DNA from: DATFMH01 sp035267045
Lineage (GTDB): Bacteria; Bacteroidota; Rhodothermia; Balneolales; DATFMH01
Assembly (NCBI GenBank): GCA_035267045.1
Contig: DATFMH010000080.1
Coordinates: 1 to 11,791 of the forward strand
Length of the DNA: 11,791 bases
Reading direction: 5' to 3'
The stretch's first letter is position 1. Each line of letters opens with the position of its first letter. The notes under the pieces were generated by a model. The model did not search any database. It worked only from the letters and a program-made list of their open reading frames with translations, and was not told the DNA's origin. This document shows, piece after piece, positions 1-7,917 of this stretch. Made by a program: the position numbers and the translations under genes.

Positions 1-1905
1 CAGGACATCACGTATGCGTTGTGTCTGTTTGGCATTTGTTGTCGGTATTTCAATCCGGAACCGGTTCAGGCTTTCTTCGGATAATTCGGCAAGATTTGTT
101 TGATCAGTGTAGCCCCCCAGAGATAAGACGTTCTGTGTATGTGCTTTTTTTTGAATGTTTGTGATCATCTGTCCGGCTACAAAATGGGACGTTTTCAAAC
201 TGGTATTGGCCGGTAACGTCACGCGGTATTCCAAACGTTTGGCCGGCATCGAAGGTAAAACATTTTTGGGCAGATAGATGAAACCGGCTGCGGCTAAAAG
301 GATACCGGCGACAAAAATACTCAACCCGGTTAATGGATGACGAAGTATAGATTGTAGTCCCTGTTCATAAGCATCCTGCACTTTCACCACAAACGAATAA
401 TCACGATCCCAGTTTGGATGAGAACGGCCTTTCTGTAACTGTACGACTAATACGGGGAGGATTATAATGGCAACCAAAAGGGAAGCGACCAAACTGATGG
501 ATAAGGTCAGGGCCTGGTCCCGGAAGAAAACGCCCTGGAATCCTCCTAAAAATACCAGGGGCAGGAATACGGATATGGTCGTCAGGGTGGAAGCTGTCAC
601 AGCCATGGCCACTTCACGTGTTCCATCACCGGCGGCCCGGAGCATATTATTGGGATGTACCTTCCGGTGGCGTTGTATATTATCCAACACTACAATGGAG
701 TTGTCGACCAAAAGACCGATGCCGAGCGTGAGCCCGCTGAGTGAAATAATATTCAACTGGATATTGGCCAGGTACATCACCAGGAACGTAAGGAAGATAC
801 TGATCGGGATGGAGATACCGATGGAAAGGGGCATACGGGGATCCCTCAGGTAGATAAAAAGGATGAGGAACGCCAAAATACCACCGACAAGTAAAGTCTG
901 CAATAAATTGCTGATGGTATTGCGTATTGTAGAAGCCGTTTCGGTGAGCACCTGTACTTTGATATCAGGGTATTGCTGTTTAAGTGATTTCAGGATTGGT
1001 TTTATCTTGTCAAAATCACGGACCGTATTACTGCCGTAGTCTTTCTTGACCAGGACGGAAAGAATGGATTGTTGATCGAGCTGCGAGAAGGATGTCGGCG
1101 TATGTTGCCCCATATGGATGGTAGCTACATCATCCAGGTGCAGTATTTTGGATGTGCCCAGTTTGGCTATTGGCAGATGACGAATTTCGTCCAGGCTTTG
1201 CAGCTTGCTTTCTATTTTAAGGGAATACCGGTACCAGCCGTCCCGTAATTGACCGGTTGAAGAGAAACGATTGGCATTTTGTATAGCTTGTTGAACATGG
1301 GTAAGAGTCAGACCATATTGATCCAGTTCTTTGGAGTTGAAATGGATCTGAACCTCAGGCTGCACGGAACCAACCATAACGGCCTGGGCCACGCCATCGA
1401 TCTGCTCCAGGCGGCGGGTAAGCACCTGGTCGGTCCATTGGCGAAGCTCCATTTTTGTGTTAAAGCTGTTGGCGTTGCTGGATTTGGAAGTAACGCTTAA
1501 AACGGCAATCGGCGCGTCCGAAGGACTCGAACGGATCAATTCGGGTCGACTCACATTCGATGGAAAGGAGTATTGCACCTGGTCGAGCTTTTCTCGTGTA
1601 TTCAAAAAAGCCAGGTTCATATTCGTATTCCATCCAAACTGAAGAGAGATGAGGCTTAATCCCTGTTTGGCAATCGACTGCACATGCTGAACGCCGTTTA
1701 TGGTGCTCAAAGAGGCTTCCAGCCGTTCATTGACCGTACGTTCCACTTCCCGGGCCGAAGCGCCATCCCATTGTGTGCGAATAAGTAATACCGGCGCATT
1801 TATTTCCGGAAGTAGATTAACAGACAACCGCGATAACGCCACTAGTCCGAATATCATGACGGCAAGGATGATCATATAAGTCGTTATAGGGCGTCGTAAC
1901 AGCAA
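1..1905 (-). CDS. RND efflux permease (AcrB/CusA-like), N-terminal part, runs off left edge
   Basis: This is the inner-membrane pump of a proton-driven tripartite efflux system. The frame is open without any stop from position 1 up to a TAG at 1918-1920, about 635 codons; full-length family members have about 1000-1050 residues, so the C-terminal part lies outside the window. Visible hallmarks are an RRPITT motif followed by the first membrane helix, then SVNLLPEI leading into the porter domain, and the TM4 signature GIGLLVDNSIVVLDNI, whose Asp belongs to the proton relay region. TM helices follow around LVGGILAFLILFIYL and MAVTASTLTTISVFLPLVFLGG. The start is odd: the first in-frame ATG (1875) lies inside TM1, and only ATA (1917) or TTG (1905) precede RRP; I chose TTG. 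No adaptor or outer-membrane factor gene is visible beside it. Its substrate cannot be read from the sequence, and it is probably unrelated to the peptide locus upstream. Confidence 0.88.
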   Translation of the reverse strand, partial: MLLRRPITTYMIILAVMIFGLVALSRLSVNLLPEINAPVLLIRTQWDGASAREVERTVNERLEASLSTINGVQHVQSIAKQGLSLISLQFGWNTNMNLAFLNTREKLDQVQYSFPSNVSRPELIRSSPSDAPIAVLSVTSKSSNANSFNTKMELRQWTDQVLTRRLEQIDGVAQAVMVGSVQPEVQIHFNSKELDQYGLTLTHVQQAIQNANRFSSTGQLRDGWYRYSLKIESKLQSLDEIRHLPIAKLGTSKILHLDDVATIHMGQHTPTSFSQLDQQSILSVLVKKDYGSNTVRDFDKIKPILKSLKQQYPDIKVQVLTETASTIRNTISNLLQTLLVGGILAFLILFIYLRDPRMPLSIGISIPISIFLTFLVMYLANIQLNIISLSGLTLGIGLLVDNSIVVLDNIQRHRKVHPNNMLRAAGDGTREVAMAVTASTLTTISVFLPLVFLGGFQGVFFRDQALTLSISLVASLLVAIIILPVLVVQLQKGRSHPNWDRDYSFVVKVQDAYEQGLQSILRHPLTGLSIFVAGILLAAAGFIYLPKNVLPSMPAKRLEYRVTLPANTSLKTSHFVAGQMITNIQKKAHTQNVLSLGGYTDQTNLAELSEESLNRFRIEIPTTNAKQTQRIRDVL

Positions 1906-1989
1906 ATTGGAATTTATCTAAATCTATGATAAGTATATGAGTATAGCCAAAAATAAAATTTATGGTTTAAAAATTAAATTAATGAGTTT

Positions 1990-2262
1990 TTAATTTCTTT
2001 TTATTCGTATCCATAAAAGCTTAGGATTTCTAATTAATATTATCTTCTTTGAATTGATATTTGGTAATTGTGGATAATTAAATTCTCCCAGGAAGGCTGG
2101 TTTTTTTATTAGTATGAATGGTTTTGTATGTGAGATATTTAATGCTTCAGTAAAAGGCATTTCAGTAAAATGAGCAACATCTTTACGGGTAGCTATTAAG
2201 GCTTTCAGCAATGTTGAACCAGATCTCATACTACAAACAATAAAAACATATGTAGGATTCAT
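1990..2262 (-). pseudogene. Sulfotransferase, N-terminal fragment (second copy)
   Basis: A 90-residue open frame corresponds to the first 80 residues of a PAPS-dependent sulfotransferase. It carries the 5'-phosphosulfate loop MRSGSTLLKAL, a downstream Glu in EMPF, and the start of the 3'-phosphate motif IRNP. About 53 of those 80 positions match the other sulfotransferase in this window (6053-6717) when aligned by eye. After RNP the match stops abruptly near position 2022. The remaining ten residues (KLLWIRIKRN) are unrelated, and no C-terminal half is found in the AT-rich 1921-1989. The start matches the other copy. It begins 4 bases after the HlyD stop, so it would be co-transcribed. A fragment without the C-terminal half should not bind PAPS properly and is probably inactive. 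Confidence 0.75.
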
Positions 2263-2266
2263 AAAT

Positions 2267-3605
2267 TTATTTACCTAAAGTAGTTTTCCTGATTTTGTAA
2301 ATGAATTTTTCAATCAGCCGCCTGTTAGCAGTTACGATCTCCGCAGAAGCAGACATTCCTTCCCGGTAGGTTAATTTTTTCCCGTAACCGGTAGTTAGTC
2401 CATCCGGAAGCCCAACTTTCACCATGTATTTTGAATTTTTAGGTACTGACGATATAGCTTTTATCGTTCCGCGCACGCTGCCATATTGCTGGAAGGGATA
2501 ACCGGAAAATTTGATGATGACCCGGTCACCATTTTCAATCTTTCCCATATTAAACTGCGGGATGTACATGAGTCCGATATAATGCGTGTTGGGTGGCTTT
2601 ACATAAAATAAAGGCTGGCCGGCCTGTATATTCTGATTTTTTTTGCAGAAAAGAGATAAAACTGATAGTACCGGAAACGGGAGCCCTGAGAACATATTGG
2701 TACTCCCAGTTGGCGATACGGCTTTTTAAGGTATTCAAAGCCTGCAGGAAAGTAATTTTTTGTTCGGAGATGGTTTTGTCCAATTCAAGTAATTGATCTT
2801 TTTTGTCATTTTGGGCGGTTTCATTGTTGATAATGGATGCTTTCAATTGTGATAAAGGCATCTGTTTGGATAATAATTGGCTCTTATCCTCCTTAAATTT
2901 GATCGGTGCAATAACTTTTCTCACTGCCAGTGTAGCCTGAACGGCAAATTTGTCTTTTGATAATCTAAGGTCTTGTTGAGCAATTTCTTGCTGATCCATT
3001 AGATTTTGATGTAGTTGATTTAGATACTGCAGATCATGTGTTAAGATCATTTTCTTATGCTGGTAATATCCCGATGCCAGATAGGATTTAAATTGCAAGA
3101 AGGCTTGGTTAAATGTCTGAAAATCTGTTTGTAATTCACCCAACCGGTTATATTGGTTGGGTTTGAACTGAGAGTTATTCTGTACTTGATTATGGTTGAG
3201 GTCATTAATAAGAGAGTCTGTGACTTGATCAAGTTTCAGTACCTGTAGGGGATCAGCCGTGCTTTGAATGAATCCCAGAATCTGACCACTCCGGACTTGG
3301 GCATTGTCCTTCACCAATAATTGGGTAAGTTTACCGCTTATCCGGGCATCGACGGGTTTGGGAGCATTCAGAGATGTCAGCGTGAAATCGGCCGAAACGG
3401 TATCCGGGTAATGGATGAACCAGCTTAATCCAAGCAGCATAATCAGTACCGCAAAGAATAAACCGATCCCCCAGCGAATGAGCCAATGTGGGGGATTCCC
3501 GATAATCTCTTGCACTTCCTGGCTCCGAAGATTGGCACGATCCTGTATACTGAGTTCTTTTTTGGGCATAGGTGGTTGTTGGTTGTTGGTGACCTGGATG
3601 ACCAT
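2267..3605 (-). pseudogene. HlyD-family periplasmic adaptor of the peptide exporter, frameshifted in an A8 tract
   Basis: This is the membrane-fusion adaptor that would connect the C39-ABC transporter to an outer-membrane channel. The first frame (3605 to 2550) gives a cytoplasmic N-terminus, one TM helix near residues 42-64, a first lipoyl half near 75-115, a Gln-rich coiled-coil hairpin near 125-300, and the second lipoyl half starting at LRAPVSGTI. At 2637-2644 a run of eight A on the coding strand shifts the frame. With seven A the reading continues as QKNQNIQAGQPLFYV through the beta-barrel domain to the stop at 2267, giving about 445 residues, a normal family length. The alternative start M13 (3569, MPKKELS) looks more like the family and would put the upstream heptamer repeats in the leader. 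The defect may be real, a slippage or phase-variation site, or a homopolymer sequencing error. Confidence 0.85.
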
Positions 3606-3630
3606 GGACGACGGACGATAGACGACCGGG
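3574..3630. repeat. Degenerate heptamer tandem repeat at the HlyD start
   Basis: On the plus strand the run reads in 7-base steps: GGTTGTT twice (3574-3587), GGTGACC (3588-3594), one extra base, then GGATGAC, CATGGAC, GACGGAC, GATAGAC and GACCGGG (3596-3630). The 7-base period covers both the proposed HlyD start codon (3603-3605) and the first dozen codons, so residues 1-12 (MVIQVTNNQQPP) are repeat-encoded. Similar GTC/GAC heptamer runs are, to my recollection, common between Bacteroidota genes. The function is unknown. Confidence 0.55.
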
Positions 3631-3764
3631 GTCCGTAGGCGGTTACATGTATTGGTTTTATATCATCATGTTCTCTTTTTTATTAATCCATAGTTCCCAT
3701 TTAAATGTAAAAACACCATTATTCTTTTTCCCTTTGTATAAACTCTTTGTATCACCGGAGGTGA

Positions 3765-3798
3765 AAATATGCGAAAAATGGTATCATTCGCATCATTT
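3765..3798 (-). terminator. Hairpin just after the C39-ABC gene, possible terminator
   Basis: Six bases beyond the transporter stop codon, ATGCGAA (3769-3775) and TTCGCAT (3787-3793) form a perfect 7-bp inverted repeat with an 11-base loop. The stem is extended by AAAT/ATTT with one bulged base. On the coding strand it is followed by ATTTTC, a weak T tract. It could end or attenuate transcription before the HlyD gene. The rest of the 198-base gap 3606-3803 holds the heptamer repeat and no convincing gene. Confidence 0.4.
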
Positions 3799-3803
3799 GT
3801 GTT

Positions 3804-5990
3804 CTATCCTCCGAGTTCTAATTGATTCCGTACCAATTCGAAATAGTCGCCTTCCAGCGCGGTTAACTCTTCATGGGTTCCTATTTCTTTGATCTTTCCC
3901 TCATCCAGTACAATGATCTGATCCGCATCTTTTACCGTACTCAGCCGATGAGCGGCCACGATCACGGTTTTCCCTTCAAAAAAATCGTGAAGATTGTTCA
4001 TAATCACTTTTTCATTATTGGCATCAAGGGAATTAGTGGCCTCGTCGAAAAATATAAATTGAGGATCTTTGTACACCGCACGGGCGATTAGGATCCGCTG
4101 TTGCTGTCCTTGGCTTAAACCGGTCCCTTCGGCGCCTATTTTAGTGTTTGTTCCGAGTGGCAGGGATTCCACGAATTCAAGGGCATTGGCAGTTTTTAAA
4201 GCGTAATTCAGCTTTTTTATATCCGGGAGTTCATCCACGACCTCAATATTGCGGGCGATCGTATCAGAGAAAATATAGCTGTCCTGTATCACGACTCCGC
4301 AATGCTTTCGCCAAATCTTATGACTGATATTTTGTAGTTTATGCTCACCCAAATGGATTTCCCCGTTTACTGGGTCATAAAATTTCATGAGCAATTTAAG
4401 CAGGGTGGTTTTTCCGCTCCCGCTCACCCCGACGATTGCCGTTGTTTTGCCATGTGGGATAGTTAAGGTAATTTCTTTCAATACGAACTCATTCCCGGCA
4501 CCCGGATATTTAAAGCTAACATCATTTACCTGAATCGTCCGATCTTCGGGTAAATAACTGATCTTTGGGATCCCTTCCGGCTCTTCATCCTCCATGGTAT
4601 GAATCTCGTTGAGTCGCTCCAGGCTAATCAGTGCATCCTGACCGCTGCGGATAAACGAGATAAATTGTTCAATCGGACCACTCAGTTGGCCGATGATATA
4701 TTGTATAGCCAACATGGCACCAATGGTCATTTGTCCTTTAACCACGGCGATGGCCGCAAAAAAGGTGATAAAGATATTCTTGGCATGATTCAGAAATACC
4801 GCGCCGCCTTGCTGATACTGGGAAAGGGCTAATTGTTTGACACTCACACGGAACAGTCGGGCCTGAATACGCTCCCACTCCCAGCGTTTGGGAATCTCAC
4901 TGTTATTCATCTTGATTTCCTGGATGCCATAGACCAACTGAATCAGTTTGCTTTGATCTTCGGCAGCCACGTAAAAATGTTTATAATCCAGTTTTTTACG
5001 GTAACGGAGAAAAAGTACCACCCAGAGTACATATAACACACTGCCAAGTATAAAAATAAAGAAGATTTTCACGCTGTAAATGACGATCACAATTGAAAAA
5101 ACGATGAAATTTACAAACGAAAACAAGGTAGAGAGAGTCGGACCGGTCAGGAAACTGCGGATTCGGCGGTGATCATCCAGACGCTGCATGATATCTCCGA
5201 CCATTTTCGTATCAAAAAACGCGATAGGAAGTCGCATAAGTTTGATCAGGAAATCGGAGAGGATGGAGATATCGATGCGGGTATTCATATGCAGCAGGAC
5301 CCAGCTTCGGATGAAATTGACCGATGTCTGGCCCAAAAAGAGCATAAGCTGAGCGATCAGTACCAGGTCGATGAAATTGATATCCCGCCCATTAATTCCC
5401 ACATCTACGATGGATTGCGTCAGAAAGGGGAATATGAGTGAAATAAGGCTTCCCACCAGTAGGCCGAGGACCAGCTGAAAGAGCAGATTTTTGTATGAGA
5501 GAATATATTTTAAAAGAATGGGGAAATTGAGTTTTTGCTTCTCCCCATCGTTCTCCGCATAAAATTTGGGCGTGGGTTCCAGCAGCAGAGCGATGCCCAG
5601 AGCCTGCTCGCCATTTTTAGGGGCCATCCACCCATCCAGAAATTCTTTTTTGGTATAAGTTAATTTGCTTTTGGCCGGGTCGGCGACGTAGACCGTGTCT
5701 TTGCGGACCTTATAGACAATCACGAAATGATTTTGCCGCCAGTGGGCGATAAACGGGAAGGCTTCTTCCTGTTGGATAGTATTCAGGGTTGTTTTGACCG
5801 CCACCGTGTGAAACCCGATCGTCTCGGCTGCCTCGCTGATGCCCAGCAGAGAAACCCCTTGCCGGGTGATTCCGCTTTTCATACGCAGATTTTGTAATGT
5901 ATAACTCTTACCATAAAACTTAGCCACCATCCGAAGACATGTGGGACCGCAATCCATCGCATCAAATTGTTTGTAGTGGGGAAAACGCAT
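3804..5990 (-). CDS. Peptidase-containing ABC transporter (C39-TM-NBD), leader-cleaving peptide exporter
   Basis: This 728-residue protein has the full architecture of bacteriocin/RiPP maturation exporters: it cuts a precursor after a double glycine and moves the core across the inner membrane using ATP. The N-terminal C39 peptidase (about 1-130) has oxyanion Gln8, catalytic Cys14 in DCGPTC, His88 in QNHFVIV and Asp104 in VADPAKS. Six membrane helices lie between about 160 and 430. The nucleotide-binding domain has Walker A GVSGSGKTT near 517, signature LSQGQQQR near 625 (Gln in place of the usual first Gly), Walker B FIFFDEATNSLD near 643-654, and the H-loop in AAHRLSTV near 680. All catalytic residues are present, so it looks functional. 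The HlyD adaptor lies 198 bases downstream. The obvious substrate in this window is the GG-leader peptide at 10823-11032. Confidence 0.96.
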   Translation of the reverse strand: MRFPHYKQFDAMDCGPTCLRMVAKFYGKSYTLQNLRMKSGITRQGVSLLGISEAAETIGFHTVAVKTTLNTIQQEEAFPFIAHWRQNHFVIVYKVRKDTVYVADPAKSKLTYTKKEFLDGWMAPKNGEQALGIALLLEPTPKFYAENDGEKQKLNFPILLKYILSYKNLLFQLVLGLLVGSLISLIFPFLTQSIVDVGINGRDINFIDLVLIAQLMLFLGQTSVNFIRSWVLLHMNTRIDISILSDFLIKLMRLPIAFFDTKMVGDIMQRLDDHRRIRSFLTGPTLSTLFSFVNFIVFSIVIVIYSVKIFFIFILGSVLYVLWVVLFLRYRKKLDYKHFYVAAEDQSKLIQLVYGIQEIKMNNSEIPKRWEWERIQARLFRVSVKQLALSQYQQGGAVFLNHAKNIFITFFAAIAVVKGQMTIGAMLAIQYIIGQLSGPIEQFISFIRSGQDALISLERLNEIHTMEDEEPEGIPKISYLPEDRTIQVNDVSFKYPGAGNEFVLKEITLTIPHGKTTAIVGVSGSGKTTLLKLLMKFYDPVNGEIHLGEHKLQNISHKIWRKHCGVVIQDSYIFSDTIARNIEVVDELPDIKKLNYALKTANALEFVESLPLGTNTKIGAEGTGLSQGQQQRILIARAVYKDPQFIFFDEATNSLDANNEKVIMNNLHDFFEGKTVIVAAHRLSTVKDADQIIVLDEGKIKEIGTHEELTALEGDYFELVRNQLELGG

Positions 5991-6052
5991 TTGTTGTACC
6001 CTTAGTAGTTATATTTTTCTACATAGTATTATTAATTAATTAAATTAATCTT

Positions 6053-6717
6053 TTACTTTTTATACCCATAACTTATTAATAGATCTTGAACTTCTGGAAT
6101 ATTTTCAATTAAACTTATTAATTTTTGATTTATCCTTTTTCTTTTAAAATTCTGAACTTTTAAAGATTTTATGACGTTACCACCGTCATCACTTCCCCAT
6201 TTCCACTTATAATTTTCAGGTTTTGAGTAATGATCGGTTCCATGTATATTTTTACAACCTGCAAATTTAAAAATATTAGATGTTGTATCTATGCAATTAT
6301 TAATTATTTCTTCATATTTTACTAATAAAACATCTTTATCGTCAATATTAATTTTTTTTTGTATGTTTTGATAAATTATTGCCCAATAGGACAGCATAAC
6401 TAATTCATCATTTATTTCTCTTGCTTTTTTGGGAGATACTTCAAGATTCATATGTTGCAGCGAAATAACTGTATCATAGGGATTTCTAATAATACTATCT
6501 TTTTTGAGATTATATTTGGCAGCTCGGGGTAATCAAATTTTCCATAATAAGCCGGACATTTTATAAGTATCATGGGTTTTTCTGAACTTATTTCTGTGGC
6601 CCGATTAAAAGGCATTTCGGGAAAGTGCATAATATCATTGCGAGTGGCTAATAATGCTTTCAATAAAGTTGATCCGGACCTCATACTGGAAATAATAAAA
6701 ATATATTTAGATTTCAT
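6053..6717 (-). pseudogene. Sulfotransferase, near full length, broken by a one-base deletion
   Basis: A PAPS-dependent sulfotransferase would move sulfate to a hydroxyl, here possibly tyrosine or sugar. Frame one (6717 to 6448) starts MKSKYIFIISSMRSGSTLLKAL's loop region and carries RSGST as the 5'-phosphosulfate loop, with Glu34 in FPEMPF exactly 21 residues after Arg13. Near 6490 one base is missing: the other copy at 1990-2262 reads TTAATTAGAAATCC on the coding strand and this one reads TTATTAGAAATCC. Restoring it gives RNPYDTVISLQHMN, the 3'-phosphate motif, joined to the second frame ending YGYKK at 6053, about 221 residues in all. I chose the start at 6717 by matching the second copy; an in-frame ATG at 6741 adds eight residues. 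The gene is very AT-rich compared with the transporter next to it. It lies between glf and the exporter in the same direction. Confidence 0.8.
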
Positions 6718-6777
6718 AACATATGATATTATTGTTGACATTAAATTGAAGCACGAGTTCTATTGTAGCTAAAATCA

Positions 6778-7908
6778 TTAACAACATAAATTTTCTGCCA
6801 ATATACCCCGAACCATTTTTAAGGCGGACCCTATCACCTGATGCATATCATAGTACCTGTATTTGGCAAGTCTACCACCAAAAAGTACTTTGGGCTCATT
6901 ATCAGCGAGATATTTATACTCTTTATACATTTTCATATTCTTTTCATTATTAATGGGATAAAAAGGCTCATTTTTTCCGTTATACTCCTGGGGATATTCC
7001 CATGTAACCACTGTTTTTCCCTTATTCTTAATATTCATCCGATCAAAAAATTGATGTTCAATCGTTCTTGTATATGGAATTTGGCTTTCGGTGTAATTAA
7101 TAACTGCATTTCCCTGATAATTATTAGTATGAATAACTTTATGATCAAAATGAAGACTCCTGTAATCAAGTTTGCCAAATCTAAAGCCATAGAAAGCATC
7201 TACCTGGCCGCTATACACGACCCATTCTGCTTTATCATTTAATTCTTGTCTATTCTGTAAATAATCTACATTCAGTAAAACGCTTATCATATTTAAGAGG
7301 GCATTAATTAATACATTATACCCGCCCCGTGGAATTCCCCGGTATTTATCATTAAAATAGTTATTGTTAAACGTAAATCTCAGAGGTATTCTTTTTATTA
7401 TGAAAGGAGGTAGATTAACTGCTTTTCGTCCCCATTGTTTTTCGGTATAGCCTTTAATAAATATTTCATATATATCCTTTCCAACTAATGAAAGTGCCTG
7501 TTCTTCAAGATTTTTAGGTTCCTTGATATTTATTTCTGCAACTTGTCGGGCTATTTTTCTTTTGGCTTCGTTAGGAGTAATAACTCCCCATAGCTGAGTG
7601 AATGTATTCATATTGAATGGGAGGTTAAACATTCTGCCTTTGTAATTGACTATAGGTGTATTGATAAAAGGTTGAAACGGAACCAGTGCATTTACATAAT
7701 TCCAGATTTTTTTATTATTAGTATGAAAGATATGAGGGCCATATTCATGTACAGTTATACCTTCAATTTGTTTACAATGTACATTTCCACCGGTATGATT
7801 TCTTTTATCAAGAACCAGACATTTTTTCCCTTGTTTGGTAGCTTCGTGGGCAAAGACTGCTCCGAATAGTCCGGCACCTACAATAAGAAAATCATACTCT
7901 TTGTCCAT
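6778..7908 (-). CDS. glf: UDP-galactopyranose mutase
   Basis: This flavoenzyme interconverts UDP-galactopyranose and UDP-galactofuranose in the cytosol, supplying Galf for glycans. The 376-residue length is typical of bacterial UGM. The FAD-binding loop GAGLFG is at 11-16, followed by Asp/Lys at the end of strand 2 (LVLDKRNHTGGN, 32-42), YGPHIFHT at 56-63, the GYTEKQWGR motif at 153-161, RGIPRGGY near 190-197, and the C-terminal FGGRLAKYRYYDMHQVI at 343-359, with Arg346 at the position of the substrate-phosphate arginine. It begins 9 bases after the glycosyltransferase-like gene, so the two are very probably co-transcribed. Galf is usually for surface polysaccharide; its position inside an exporter locus is unusual and could mean sugar supply for the neighbouring transferase. 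The gene is more AT-rich than the transporters. No damage is visible. Confidence 0.95.
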   Translation of the reverse strand: MDKEYDFLIVGAGLFGAVFAHEATKQGKKCLVLDKRNHTGGNVHCKQIEGITVHEYGPHIFHTNNKKIWNYVNALVPFQPFINTPIVNYKGRMFNLPFNMNTFTQLWGVITPNEAKRKIARQVAEINIKEPKNLEEQALSLVGKDIYEIFIKGYTEKQWGRKAVNLPPFIIKRIPLRFTFNNNYFNDKYRGIPRGGYNVLINALLNMISVLLNVDYLQNRQELNDKAEWVVYSGQVDAFYGFRFGKLDYRSLHFDHKVIHTNNYQGNAVINYTESQIPYTRTIEHQFFDRMNIKNKGKTVVTWEYPQEYNGKNEPFYPINNEKNMKMYKEYKYLADNEPKVLFGGRLAKYRYYDMHQVIGSALKMVRGILAENLCC

Positions 7909-7917
7909 GGCAAACGT

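Noticed and set aside
467..853. Plus-strand 128-codon open frame
   Set aside because: It lies antisense to the RND permease, whose frame is continuous and has clear family motifs; the predicted protein is basic and has no recognisable domain.
1921..1989. Insertion-sequence end at the sulfotransferase/RND junction
   Set aside because: No transposase, clear terminal inverted repeat or target duplication could be seen; only AT-rich sequence.
3769..3825. Plus-strand 18-codon frame with a good GGAGG (3757-3761) before the ATG
   Set aside because: Very short, overlaps the transporter end, and the sequence is better explained by the hairpin arms; the GGAGG is part of a small TCACC/GGTGA palindrome.
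6841..7242. Plus-strand 133-codon open frame
   Set aside because: Antisense to UDP-galactopyranose mutase, which is intact and matches its family throughout.
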